A stretch of 64,000 nucleotides of DNA, from contig JASBRU010000004.1 in assembly GCA_030149285.1 (NCBI GenBank), positions 278,063-342,062 on the forward strand, read 5' to 3'. The notes beneath the pieces are model-generated. The model was not told the origin of the DNA and ran no database searches. It was given only the letters and a program-made list of their open reading frames with translations. Both the position numbers and the translations under genes were made by a program. Origin of the DNA: Flavobacteriales bacterium (GTDB lineage: Bacteria; Bacteroidota; Bacteroidia; Flavobacteriales; JASBRU01). This document shows, in pieces, positions 43,409 to 51,507 of the stretch (position 1 is its first letter; each line of letters starts with the position of its first letter).

Positions 43409-45313
43409 TTAATGCCTGATAATTAGTTTTTTACTGCTAATTGTATTGTTGTTTTTTACTTGTACTACATACGTTCCGGCAGCTAATGCACTAATGTTTG
43501 CTGTAAGCTTATTGCCTTCTTGTACAAATTGCACGTTTACTTTTTTACCCATAAAATCTACTATGTAGGCATCTTCCGGTAGCGTATTGTTTTCTAATGC
43601 AATCTCAATTTTTTCGCTACTAGGGTTTGGATATAGATTGAAATCTGATAATATGTTTTCATCTATTCCTACAGATTTAGGACCTAAGTTGGTATATGCA
43701 ATATGGTTTACAGTTGTCATACTACCTGCTGATAGTACATTTGTAAATTCGCCACCTACATATAAGTATTGGTTGTTTACTAAGTGCATATCATTTACAA
43801 CAGAGTCTGCGTAGCCAATACCAGAGAAGTAACCGCCAAAACTATTTTCGGTGTAAGAAATTAGTTGCTTACCATAGGTTCCCGAAAGTCCTGCATTGTA
43901 AGTTATTTTTCCGCCAATGATTAACTCGTCATGAGAAACCAAAGAGTTAACACTACTTGGAAGGAAATAATTAAAAGCATAAGCATGTGGCTTAATTAAG
44001 TTTTCCCAATAAGAGCCATTAAATTTTGCTAAGCCAAAGGTATCCGGTATTGCAGTAGGGCTTGTAAAATCTCCTCCAGCATATAATTCACCTTTATGAC
44101 TAACAACAGCTTTTACTGGTGCAACTGGTAAACCATTAATTCCTAAATCATGATAGTCTGTACCATCAAAGGCTACAATATTTTCTGATACCAACTGTAT
44201 AGAAGATATAGTTACTTCTAGGGCATTAAAATCACCTGCTATAATTAGTTCATTATTGTGTATGGCTAAATCGTTTACCTCACCAATTGGGAATTTACCA
44301 CCAACTTTAACCCACTCTTGGTTTGTGTCATCCCATTTTGCTAAATGAGTAAAGTGATTAGAGCTGTTGCTAAAGAAATGTCCACCAGCGTGGATTTCAC
44401 CATTATAAATAATCAAATCGTTTACAGTACCAGAAAAACCAGCACCCATTGCTTGCCACTGCGTACCGTCCCATACCGCCACACCATGTGCAAGCATAGA
44501 TCCTATGTGGTTAAAACTACCACCAATGTATAGGTTGCCATTGTGGAAAATCATTGCCTTTACTTCACCATCAATAATATCATTGCTAATAGACATCCAA
44601 TCAGGTCCTGCAAAGCCATTATACCACATAGCTACATTACTGGCAGGTTTTCCGTCTGCTTGAGTAAAAGATCCTGCTGCATATATAACACCATTAGGTA
44701 CATCTTCTGTAATTACATTTACATTACCATTTACGCCACCTTTTAAAGCTGTGTAGGTATATAGTGGGCTATAAGCGGGCTGAATCCATGCTAACTCATC
44801 TACAGTTAAACCAGAATTTGAAGCCCATTTTGTTAACTCTGGGTAGTTCATATCATGAACATAATCAAAGTTGCCATTCTCAGAAATCATTCTACTTATT
44901 TCTTCATGACCATCCATTTTAATTAAGGCACCTACAGCACAAAAATTATTAAAGGGATCAATAAAAATAGGTAAACGATAACTGTGTGTAGTGTTCACAG
45001 GAAAGGCACCTGATTTCCAATACGTATTTAGGTTATCTAGGTTGTTTTTACGCGCTTCCTGTAGTTCAGGAGATAAATGACTTACATCGCGCTTACGCAA
45101 TGTTTTTTCTACTAATTGCAGGTGCACTCTCAGCATTTCTCTGTTAGAGTAGTTTGCAGTCATAGATTTTAAAGCAGGGTCAACATCATTTTGTTTTAAC
45201 CATTCTTTATTTACGTCTACAAGCTCATCATATAAGCTTGGGCTGTTGTCGGCGGCATTTAGGCTACTAAATCCTATTAGTAGTAAACTTAAAAGTGTAA
45301 CTAGTTTTTTCAT
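43409..45313 (-). CDS. Secreted repeat protein with type A T9SS sorting domain, target of the ECF promoter
   Basis: A 634-aa exported protein with a signal peptide cut near LNAA. An N-terminal all-alpha region (about 25-180, containing IDPFNNFCAVGALIK and ELTKWASNSGLTVDELAWIQP) is followed by six to seven blade-like repeats (GEVKAMIFHNGNLYIGGSFNHIGSMLAHGVAVWDG). A T9SS tail (LYPNPSSEKIEIAL to SSKKLIIRH) completes it. The repeats suggest a beta-propeller that may bind a surface ligand. It lies divergent to the sigma-factor operon and shares its GCAACC-N15-GCATC promoter, so it is probably regulated by that sigma factor. Confidence 0.82.
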   Translation of the reverse strand: MKKLVTLLSLLLIGFSSLNAADNSPSLYDELVDVNKEWLKQNDVDPALKSMTANYSNREMLRVHLQLVEKTLRKRDVSHLSPELQEARKNNLDNLNTYWKSGAFPVNTTHSYRLPIFIDPFNNFCAVGALIKMDGHEEISRMISENGNFDYVHDMNYPELTKWASNSGLTVDELAWIQPAYSPLYTYTALKGGVNGNVNVITEDVPNGVIYAAGSFTQADGKPASNVAMWYNGFAGPDWMSISNDIIDGEVKAMIFHNGNLYIGGSFNHIGSMLAHGVAVWDGTQWQAMGAGFSGTVNDLIIYNGEIHAGGHFFSNSSNHFTHLAKWDDTNQEWVKVGGKFPIGEVNDLAIHNNELIIAGDFNALEVTISSIQLVSENIVAFDGTDYHDLGINGLPVAPVKAVVSHKGELYAGGDFTSPTAIPDTFGLAKFNGSYWENLIKPHAYAFNYFLPSSVNSLVSHDELIIGGKITYNAGLSGTYGKQLISYTENSFGGYFSGIGYADSVVNDMHLVNNQYLYVGGEFTNVLSAGSMTTVNHIAYTNLGPKSVGIDENILSDFNLYPNPSSEKIEIALENNTLPEDAYIVDFMGKKVNVQFVQEGNKLTANISALAAGTYVVQVKNNNTISSKKLIIRH

Positions 45314-45510
45314 ACCGAATAATATTTAAGATTATTTCTGTTTTCATAAGGTAGATGCCTAGAGCTAAAAAAAGGTTGCGTAGTACTTACTAAAAAATAT
45401 AAATGGACTTATATCACTTTTGAAATTGTGATGAATACCATAGAGCTGCTACTTGTATTACCTTTAAAACACAAACAGCAGTCAGGAGTAATAAATATAG
45501 AAGTGCTTAC
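45314..45510. other. Intergenic with ECF-type promoter of the T9SS-cargo gene
   Basis: It holds the bipartite promoter at 45354-45379. Otherwise it is AT-rich sequence without a recognisable element. Confidence 0.5.
45354..45379 (-). promoter_or_regulatory. ECF-type promoter, GCAACC-N15-GCATC
   Basis: On the minus strand, GCAACC (45379-45374), 15 nt starting with seven T residues, GCATC (45358-45354). The same two boxes, spacing and T run occur before the sigma gene at 46123-46148. The GCAACC box has the AAC core typical of ECF -35 elements. The ATG lies about 40 nt downstream. Confidence 0.65.
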
Positions 45511-45993
45511 TTAGGTAAGGCGTTTTATAATATCTGCTTGTTCAGGAAACTTTTCTAACAGTTCTTGTTGGTTAGCAAATTCAAAATCCTGAAAGTCAAA
45601 ACCAGGTGCTACTGTACAGCCTACAAAAGAAAACTCGGTATTTGGGTTAGGAAAAGCACCAAACCAACACCCTGCAGGTACAGTATGCTGAACCAGTTGC
45701 CCCTTGAGAACATCTTGCCCTAAAACTATTTCTTGGTACCTGCCATCATCATAAAACTCTACAATTGTCATAGGCTCTCCTAAGTAAAAATGCCACATCT
45801 CGTCAGACTTAATTCTGTGCAAATTAGACTTGCTCCCCTTTGTAAGCATATAATATATACCGGTACTTACATTTCGGGGACCATTAAAACCTGCATAATT
45901 GCTTTTTAAATGGGCTCTATAGGTCTCTTTGTAATAACCTCCCTCTGGGTGTAGTTCTAGGTTAAATTTATCAATGAGTTCATCTTTAGTCAT
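45511..45993 (-). CDS. Cupin family protein (DUF985)
   Basis: A 160-aa small-barrel protein of the DUF985/YML079w-like cupin family. The N-terminal LELHPEGGYYKETYRA and the metal-site-like stretch SDEMWHFYLGEPMTIVEF, followed by VPAGCWFGAFP and VGCTVAPGFDFQDFE, are the family hallmarks. Related proteins resemble sugar epimerases, but no reaction is established for most. It is read on its own, divergent from the sigma gene. Confidence 0.88.
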   Translation of the reverse strand: MTKDELIDKFNLELHPEGGYYKETYRAHLKSNYAGFNGPRNVSTGIYYMLTKGSKSNLHRIKSDEMWHFYLGEPMTIVEFYDDGRYQEIVLGQDVLKGQLVQHTVPAGCWFGAFPNPNTEFSFVGCTVAPGFDFQDFEFANQQELLEKFPEQADIIKRLT

Positions 45994-46122
45994 GGCAATA
46001 CATATATTATATAATAGAGAAATACGAATATAATATACCTGTTTTTAAATGGCTTGTTGAGTTTTAGAAATATGCTAAACCCCTAAAAAAGAGTATTTTT
46101 ATAAAAAGAAATAAAAACAGGC

Positions 46123-46148
46123 GCAACCTTTTTTACACAAGTTGCATC
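46123..46148 (+). promoter_or_regulatory. ECF-type promoter of the sigma gene, GCAACC-N15-GCATC
   Basis: GCAACC (46123-46128), 15 nt starting with six T residues, GCATC (46144-46148). It is identical in boxes and spacing to the element at 45354-45379. The -10 box ends 6 nt before the ATG at 46155, so either the mRNA is leaderless or translation starts further in. Confidence 0.65.
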
Positions 46149-46154
46149 ATAGAG

Positions 46155-46754
46155 ATGAGAATACAGAGCACATTTTTATTAACTAAAAATTTACCGACGA
46201 ATTTGGATGAGCTCTCCGAAATAATTAAAGGCTGTAAAAAGCAAAAGCCCCAATATCAACAAAAGCTGTATGAGCAGTATTCTGCCAAGCTGTTTGGGGT
46301 ATGCCGATATTACTCTGACAATTATGAGGATGCGCAAGATACCTTACAAGAAGGTTTTGTGCTTATTTTCTCTAGAATAAAACAATATACGGGCAAAGGT
46401 TCTTTTGAGGGTTGGATGAGAAGAGTGATAGTGAATGTGGCTTTAGAAAAACACAGAAGAAAAAAGCCTTTATATAATGTGAGCGATGTTTATCAGTTTG
46501 AGGCAGTTTTAAATTACAATGATATTATCGAGAACATATCAGCCAAAGATTTATTGGAACTGATAAAAGAATTAAGTCCACAGTACAAAATAGTTTTTAA
46601 TTTATTTGCAATAGAAGGCTACAGCCATAAAGAAATTGCAAAGGAATTGGGGATAAGTGAAGGCACCTCAAAATCTAATTTAGCCAGAGCGAGGGGCATT
46701 TTACAAGAAAAGGTAAAAAAGCATTTTAAAGTAGCAAACGTTACACATGGGTAA
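46155..46754 (+). CDS. ECF-type RNA polymerase sigma factor
   Basis: A 199-aa sigma-70 family protein. Region 2 is at about residues 38-105 (YEQYSAKLFGVCRYYSDNYEDAQDTLQEGFVLIFSRI...) and region 4 at about 135-190 (LSPQYKIVFNLFAIEGYSHKEIAKELGISEGTSKSNLARAR). Regions 1 and 3 are absent, as in ECF factors. The N-terminus is some 16 residues longer than usual. An in-frame TTG at 46203 giving (M)DELSEIIKGCKKQKP is an alternative start if the -10 box position is right. The next gene overlaps by 8 bp and probably encodes its membrane partner. Confidence 0.9.
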   Translation: MRIQSTFLLTKNLPTNLDELSEIIKGCKKQKPQYQQKLYEQYSAKLFGVCRYYSDNYEDAQDTLQEGFVLIFSRIKQYTGKGSFEGWMRRVIVNVALEKHRRKKPLYNVSDVYQFEAVLNYNDIIENISAKDLLELIKELSPQYKIVFNLFAIEGYSHKEIAKELGISEGTSKSNLARARGILQEKVKKHFKVANVTHG

Positions 46755-48234
46755 GCAAGAAGATATAGACAAACTGTTTGAGGATACTCTGCATGGGTAC
46801 CAAGAAGCACCTCCAGCTGATGCTTGGGGGGCGATACAAAACAGAATGACGGGAGAAAAGCGCAAGAAACGTGCTTTTGCATTCCGTATGGCGGCTGCAT
46901 CTGTAGCCTTATTAATAGCTTTTGGGGCAGGTTACACCTATAAAGGGTGGAAAGCTAATGATGTAGGTACTATGCCTATTGTTATAGAAGACCAACCAAT
47001 AAAAAATAACACTGCGCCTACACAAGAGGTAACATCACCTATTATAGATAATCAAGCACAAGAAACACCTTTAAATGCGGTTGCAGAAGAAAGTACTTTA
47101 TCCAATACTACCCCTGCAAATGAAACGGTGAATAATACAAGTGTAAACGATAATGTGCCTATTTCTAATCAGTCGGCTACTATAGCAGCTAATACTTTAA
47201 ATACAGAAACTACTGAACAAGTTGCTACTATAACTCCAGTAGAAGATGAGCAACCTATAGTTGAAGAATCTATTATTGATATGAAACCGATTATTGCCGA
47301 GAATGGGGCTAATGAAGGAGAGAATAATAAGGAAGATGATGTAACACCTACTCTTGCTCAATTAGAACAACCAACAGCAAACCCTGACACTAATAATGTG
47401 CCTGAATTGGTGATAGACCCTAAATACAAGAAAAATATAAATCCGCATACAGATGCGAGATGGGCCTTGGGAGCTGCAGCAACACCATTATATTCATTTA
47501 GAAATGCTAGTAGCATACCAAATGATAACTCTGCCAACTCATTAGCAGCTATTAACAATAACAATAACGAAGAGGCTGTTGTAGCATATGCCGGAGGTAT
47601 AAATGTAAATTATAAGGCATCTTCTAAGTGGGAAATATCTTCGGGTATTTACTATTCACGTCAAGGTATACAAACCAATAATTTAAATGTGGTTGCAGAT
47701 GCCACACCCGGAACTGTAAATAGTGTTGTAAACTTAGATAACAATAATTTTTCTACCAACACTTCATCAGGGGTTATTCCTTTAGGAACCAAAGGTGGTA
47801 CAATTGGTGTTGTGGGCTTTACTACATCTGCAGAAGGAGGAGGATTGAATGATAGAGCTGTTGTAAGTACAAATGCCAGATTGGTACAAAACTTTGAGTA
47901 TTTTGAAATACCGGTAATGGTAAGGTATAACCTAGTACAAAAGAAAGTGGGAGTACACCTAACAGGTGGTTTGTCTGCAAATATATTATCATCTAACTAC
48001 TCGTATGTAGAGGCAAACGGAAACAGACAAAGTGTAGGAGAAACAGAAAATATACGCGATGTAAATTACAGCGGTGTGTTTGGTGTAGGTATGAATTATT
48101 CTATTACCGATAAGCTATCCTTTAATATAGAGCCAACAATTAGGTATTCCATTACACCTATAAACGAAAGCTCAGATATCAACTCATTCTTGTACTCTAT
48201 GGGGGTGTTTACAGGTATAAGCTACAATTTCTAA
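46747..48234 (+). CDS. Predicted envelope-spanning protein: anti-sigma-like N-terminus, membrane helix, linker and outer-membrane barrel
   Basis: A 495-aa protein in four parts. A charged cytoplasmic-type head (residues 1-44, QEDIDKLFEDTLHGYQEAPPADAW...) is followed by one hydrophobic helix (about 47-66, FRMAAASVALLIAFGAGYTY). A low-complexity Asn/Thr/Glu-rich linker of about 150 residues comes next, then a beta-rich region (about 235-495) with outer-membrane barrel character that ends in an aromatic residue (GISYNF). It overlaps the sigma gene, the usual place of an anti-sigma factor. Known: similar gene pairs occur in this phylum. Inferred: a direct link from outer-membrane state to the sigma factor. 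Cleavage after the helix is the alternative. Confidence 0.75.
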   Translation: MGKQEDIDKLFEDTLHGYQEAPPADAWGAIQNRMTGEKRKKRAFAFRMAAASVALLIAFGAGYTYKGWKANDVGTMPIVIEDQPIKNNTAPTQEVTSPIIDNQAQETPLNAVAEESTLSNTTPANETVNNTSVNDNVPISNQSATIAANTLNTETTEQVATITPVEDEQPIVEESIIDMKPIIAENGANEGENNKEDDVTPTLAQLEQPTANPDTNNVPELVIDPKYKKNINPHTDARWALGAAATPLYSFRNASSIPNDNSANSLAAINNNNNEEAVVAYAGGINVNYKASSKWEISSGIYYSRQGIQTNNLNVVADATPGTVNSVVNLDNNNFSTNTSSGVIPLGTKGGTIGVVGFTTSAEGGGLNDRAVVSTNARLVQNFEYFEIPVMVRYNLVQKKVGVHLTGGLSANILSSNYSYVEANGNRQSVGETENIRDVNYSGVFGVGMNYSITDKLSFNIEPTIRYSITPINESSDINSFLYSMGVFTGISYNF

Positions 48235-48273
48235 AAAAGTATAGTATATTGTGGGGTAGAAAACTATACCACA

Positions 48274-48975
48274 ATGAGACCTACATTTTTAGTGCTTGCA
48301 CTTGCTTTTTGCTTATCTGCACAAGCTCAATACCTAACGGAGCAAAAAAACCATATTTCACTTACTTCTGGTGTAAATATTAATAATAGAGACTTTTTTG
48401 GCTTGACAGATATTAATTTTCCAGGAATTGAAGTTGAATATACCAACACAGCAAATTTTGAAATAGGGCTTTTTTACGAGAAAGTTTTTAAAAACAACAT
48501 CTCATTAAAAACAGGATTGACATTTGTAAGTAGGGACTACTTTAGTGAAAACGAAATAAACAATGGAACAGGATTTATAAGAAAATTTGAAGTTTTCACC
48601 TCGTATAATTATTTAGATGCTTCTATGCACCTACAGTGGTATTTTTATCAAAATGAAGAGAAAGGCATTTTTTTAAATGTAACCACGGGTCCTACGTTAA
48701 GCATATTGTTATCGGAATATAGAAAAGAAAAAGAAGAATATCAGGATGGATCTGAGCGAATAAGTAATACCAGAAATAATGAGCCTAACCCTAAGTTAGA
48801 TGGAATGCCGAGTGCTTTTTTGGGTGTAGGCTTTACAAAAGTTTTTCTTCAAAAAGAGAAAAAAAGCTTTTATGTTACAAGTAATATATATGCACAAACC
48901 TTTTTTGCCGAGCATATTGAAGGTAAAGAAAAATACCAATTTGGCTTGAATGTAGGTGTGGGTATGGCACTTTAA
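48274..48975 (+). CDS. PorT-like outer-membrane beta-barrel protein
   Basis: A 233-aa protein with a signal peptide cut near AQAQ. Alternating beta strands are typical of small barrels in this phylum (FEIGLFYEKVFKNNISLKTGLTFVSRDYF, YLDASMHLQWYFY, FGLNVGVGMAL). It is probably a structural or T9SS-associated barrel, and no catalytic motif is seen. It follows the sigma-linked barrel gene by 39 bp. That gap contains an imperfect hairpin whose 3' arm abuts the ATG. Confidence 0.72.
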   Translation: MRPTFLVLALAFCLSAQAQYLTEQKNHISLTSGVNINNRDFFGLTDINFPGIEVEYTNTANFEIGLFYEKVFKNNISLKTGLTFVSRDYFSENEINNGTGFIRKFEVFTSYNYLDASMHLQWYFYQNEEKGIFLNVTTGPTLSILLSEYRKEKEEYQDGSERISNTRNNEPNPKLDGMPSAFLGVGFTKVFLQKEKKSFYVTSNIYAQTFFAEHIEGKEKYQFGLNVGVGMAL

Positions 48976-49007
48976 GTAGCCTTAACACATTGCCAACATC
49001 AAAAATG

Positions 49008-49015
49008 TATATTTG
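49008..49015 (+). promoter_or_regulatory. -7 box of kdsB
   Basis: TATATTTG, 19 nt before the ATG. Confidence 0.45.
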
Positions 49016-49034
49016 TGATGTTTAAAACTACTGC

Positions 49035-49769
49035 ATGAAATACATAGGCATCATACCGGCTCGTTATGCTTCTACCCGTTTTCCGGGTAAGCCCCTCATT
49101 AAAATAGATGGTAAAACCATGATTCAGCGTGTGTATGAGCAGGCTTTACAAGCTATGGATACGGTAGTGGTTGCTACAGATGATTTGAGCATAGAAACTC
49201 ATATCAAAAATATTGGGGGTAATGTGGTAATGACCTCTACCGAGCACAAGAGCGGTACAGATAGATGTTGCGAAGCGGCAGGAAAAATAGGGCTTGAGGT
49301 AGCAGAAGACGATGTAATTGTAAACATACAAGGCGATGAACCTTTTATAAAGCCCGAACAGATTAAAGAGTTGATGGACTGCTTTACGGATGAAACCGTG
49401 CAAATAGCTACTCTCATTAAACAAATAGAGAACTCTGAAACCTTGTTTAATGTAAGCTCGCCCAAAGTAATTATAGATAAAGATTATAATGCCAAGTACT
49501 TTAGTCGTGCAGCTATCCCCTATTACAGAGGGTTAGAGCCACAACGTTGGTTACAACGCACACGTTATTTTAAGCATATAGGTATTTACGGCTACAGATA
49601 TAAGACTTTACAAGAGATTACCCAATTGCCACAATCCAACCTAGAAATTGCAGAATCTTTAGAGCAATTGCGATGGCTAGAAAACGGTTATCAGATAAAA
49701 ACCGGACTTACCCAACACGAAACTATAGCTATTGATACACCAGAAGACCTAGAAAAACTGGGCTATTAG
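49035..49769 (+). CDS. kdsB: 3-deoxy-manno-octulosonate cytidylyltransferase
   Basis: A 244-aa cytoplasmic enzyme that activates Kdo to CMP-Kdo for the lipopolysaccharide core. The N-terminal nucleotide-binding motif IPARYASTRFPGKPL, the metal-site stretch VNIQGDEPFI and the C-terminal LEIAESLEQLRWLENG are diagnostic. Length is normal. It shows that the outer membrane contains Kdo-type LPS, in line with the heptosyltransferase-like gene 2 kb away. Confidence 0.96.
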   Translation: MKYIGIIPARYASTRFPGKPLIKIDGKTMIQRVYEQALQAMDTVVVATDDLSIETHIKNIGGNVVMTSTEHKSGTDRCCEAAGKIGLEVAEDDVIVNIQGDEPFIKPEQIKELMDCFTDETVQIATLIKQIENSETLFNVSSPKVIIDKDYNAKYFSRAAIPYYRGLEPQRWLQRTRYFKHIGIYGYRYKTLQEITQLPQSNLEIAESLEQLRWLENGYQIKTGLTQHETIAIDTPEDLEKLGY

Positions 49770-49782
49770 TTGTATAAATTGC

Positions 49783-49790
49783 TAATTTTG
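49783..49790 (+). promoter_or_regulatory. -7 box of the HU-SPOR gene
   Basis: TAATTTTG, 19 nt before the ATG. Confidence 0.45.
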
Positions 49791-49809
49791 TATCTTAGCT
49801 AAGTAGAAA

Positions 49810-50958
49810 ATGAAAATTTACGAGTACATATCCGATTTATTGTTCCGATACGACTGTGTGGTTGTACCGGGTTTTGGTGGGTTTATTACAAACTATTACC
49901 CCGCCGAAATAAATCATGCTACCCATATGTTTCGTCCGCCATCAAAGCGTATCAGTTTTAATATTCAGCTGAAACATAACGATGGTTTATTGGCAAATCA
50001 CTTAGCGGCTATAGAAAAAATTAGCTACAAAGAAGCGATTACTAAGGTTGAAGAATTTGTAAAAAACATTAACAAAGAATTAACTGAGGGCAAGCGTGTA
50101 AACATCAATAAAATTGGCAAATTGTACCTTGATGCAGAAGAAAACGTACAATTTAATCCTAGTATTGAAGTTAATTATTTAAAAGACTCTTTTGGGATGA
50201 ATATTTTCCGTTCTCCAATCATCAAGAGAGAAGATAATGATATAACAGAAACAATACTTAAGGCCATCGAAAACAAAAATACACCTCAGCAAGGACGTCG
50301 CTTACACCCTTCGGATAGAGCCAGAAGAGCTACTCCAAGAACAAGCGCGCCTGCAGCAGCTTCTAAAGCTCCTCAAAAAGAGGAAGCTAAAGTAAGCACT
50401 GCTGCAAAAAGTAATACATCTACACCTCCAAATACACCTCCAACTCCTGCTAAGAAAAGCGGTAGTATGGCTCCATTATTACGTGTGGCAGCCGTTGCTG
50501 TGCCTTTAATAGCATTGGCAGTATTTGGTACTATAAAAAGAGATTGGGTACAAGACCAATATATAAATTATACAAACTTAAACCCATTTAGTGTATCTAA
50601 AAGCGCACCTGTATCAGTAGAGGAGCCTGCATTGGAAGAAAACACAACAGAAGTTCCTACAGATGAGGTTATAGAAACTCCCGTAACAGAAACACCTGTT
50701 GCAGAAGAAGCTACGCCGGTAAGAACATCTGCAGGTAACTACCATATTATTGCAGGAGCTTTTAGCAGTCAATCTAATGCAAATAGACTGGTAGCTAATT
50801 TAAAAGCACAAGGTTACGGAGCACAAATTGTAGACACAAATAGTAGAGGTTTGTACCGTGTTGCTTACCAGAGTTTTGCAACTATTGAAGAGGCCAGAAG
50901 AGAATTAAGTTCAATAAGAAGCAGAAACAATTCTGAAGCTTGGTTGTTAGCGGAGTAA
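49810..50958 (+). CDS. HU/CCDC81-like and SPOR domain membrane protein
   Basis: A 382-aa protein. The N-terminal domain (about 1-130) is the CCDC81-type HU fold found in Bacteroidota (YISDLLFRYDCVVVPGFGGFITNYYPAEI). A Pro/Ala/Lys-rich linker leads to one membrane helix (about 218-236, LLRVAAVAVPLIALAVFG). A Thr/Glu-rich spacer and a C-terminal SPOR domain (about 310-382, YHIIAGAFSSQSNANRLV) follow. SPOR domains bind denuded septal peptidoglycan, so the protein may link DNA or cytoplasmic partners to the division site. That role is inferred. Confidence 0.87.
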   Translation: MKIYEYISDLLFRYDCVVVPGFGGFITNYYPAEINHATHMFRPPSKRISFNIQLKHNDGLLANHLAAIEKISYKEAITKVEEFVKNINKELTEGKRVNINKIGKLYLDAEENVQFNPSIEVNYLKDSFGMNIFRSPIIKREDNDITETILKAIENKNTPQQGRRLHPSDRARRATPRTSAPAAASKAPQKEEAKVSTAAKSNTSTPPNTPPTPAKKSGSMAPLLRVAAVAVPLIALAVFGTIKRDWVQDQYINYTNLNPFSVSKSAPVSVEEPALEENTTEVPTDEVIETPVTETPVAEEATPVRTSAGNYHIIAGAFSSQSNANRLVANLKAQGYGAQIVDTNSRGLYRVAYQSFATIEEARRELSSIRSRNNSEAWLLAE

Positions 50959-50979
50959 AGTTGTAATTTTACGCCGACT

Positions 50980-51507
50980 ATGAAAGCAAAAACTCCAAAG
51001 GAGTCTCTGTCGATATTAACAGAGATTGTCCTACCAAACGATACCAATAATCTGAACAATTTAATGGGAGGCCGTCTGTTGCATTGGATGGATATCGCCT
51101 CAGCCATTGCTGCACATCGCCATAGTAAGCGTATTGTAGTTACAGCATCGGTAAACAACGTATCGTTTAATCAACCCATTAGCCAAGGCAGTATTGTAAC
51201 CTTAGAAGCAAAAGTGTCTAGGGCTTTTACCTCATCAATGGAAGTATTTATTGATGTTTGGGTAGAGGACAACCAAGAACCCGGTAAGCGAACTAAAGCC
51301 AATGAGGCTATTTATACTTTTGTAGCGGTAGATCAATTAGGTAACCCTATAAACGTACCACCCATAGCGCCCGAAACTCACGAAGAAAAGCAACGATACG
51401 AAGGTGCTTTGCGCAGAAAACAATTGAGCTTGATATTGGGCGGTAAAATGAAACCCGAAGATGCTACAGAATTAAGAGCGTTATTTTTTAATGAAGAAGC
51501 GAAATAA
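50980..51507 (+). CDS. Acyl-CoA thioesterase, hotdog fold
   Basis: A 175-aa YciA/BACH-type thioesterase. The catalytic-site region is NLMGGRLLHWMDIASAIAAHRHS, with the conserved aspartate of the family in LHWMD, followed by ASVNNVSFNQPI. It hydrolyses acyl-CoA to free acid and CoA in the cytoplasm. The chain length is unknown. Its last 20 bp overlap the 3' end of the convergent glycosyltransferase gene, so no intrinsic terminator separates them. Confidence 0.92.
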   Translation: MKAKTPKESLSILTEIVLPNDTNNLNNLMGGRLLHWMDIASAIAAHRHSKRIVVTASVNNVSFNQPISQGSIVTLEAKVSRAFTSSMEVFIDVWVEDNQEPGKRTKANEAIYTFVAVDQLGNPINVPPIAPETHEEKQRYEGALRRKQLSLILGGKMKPEDATELRALFFNEEAK

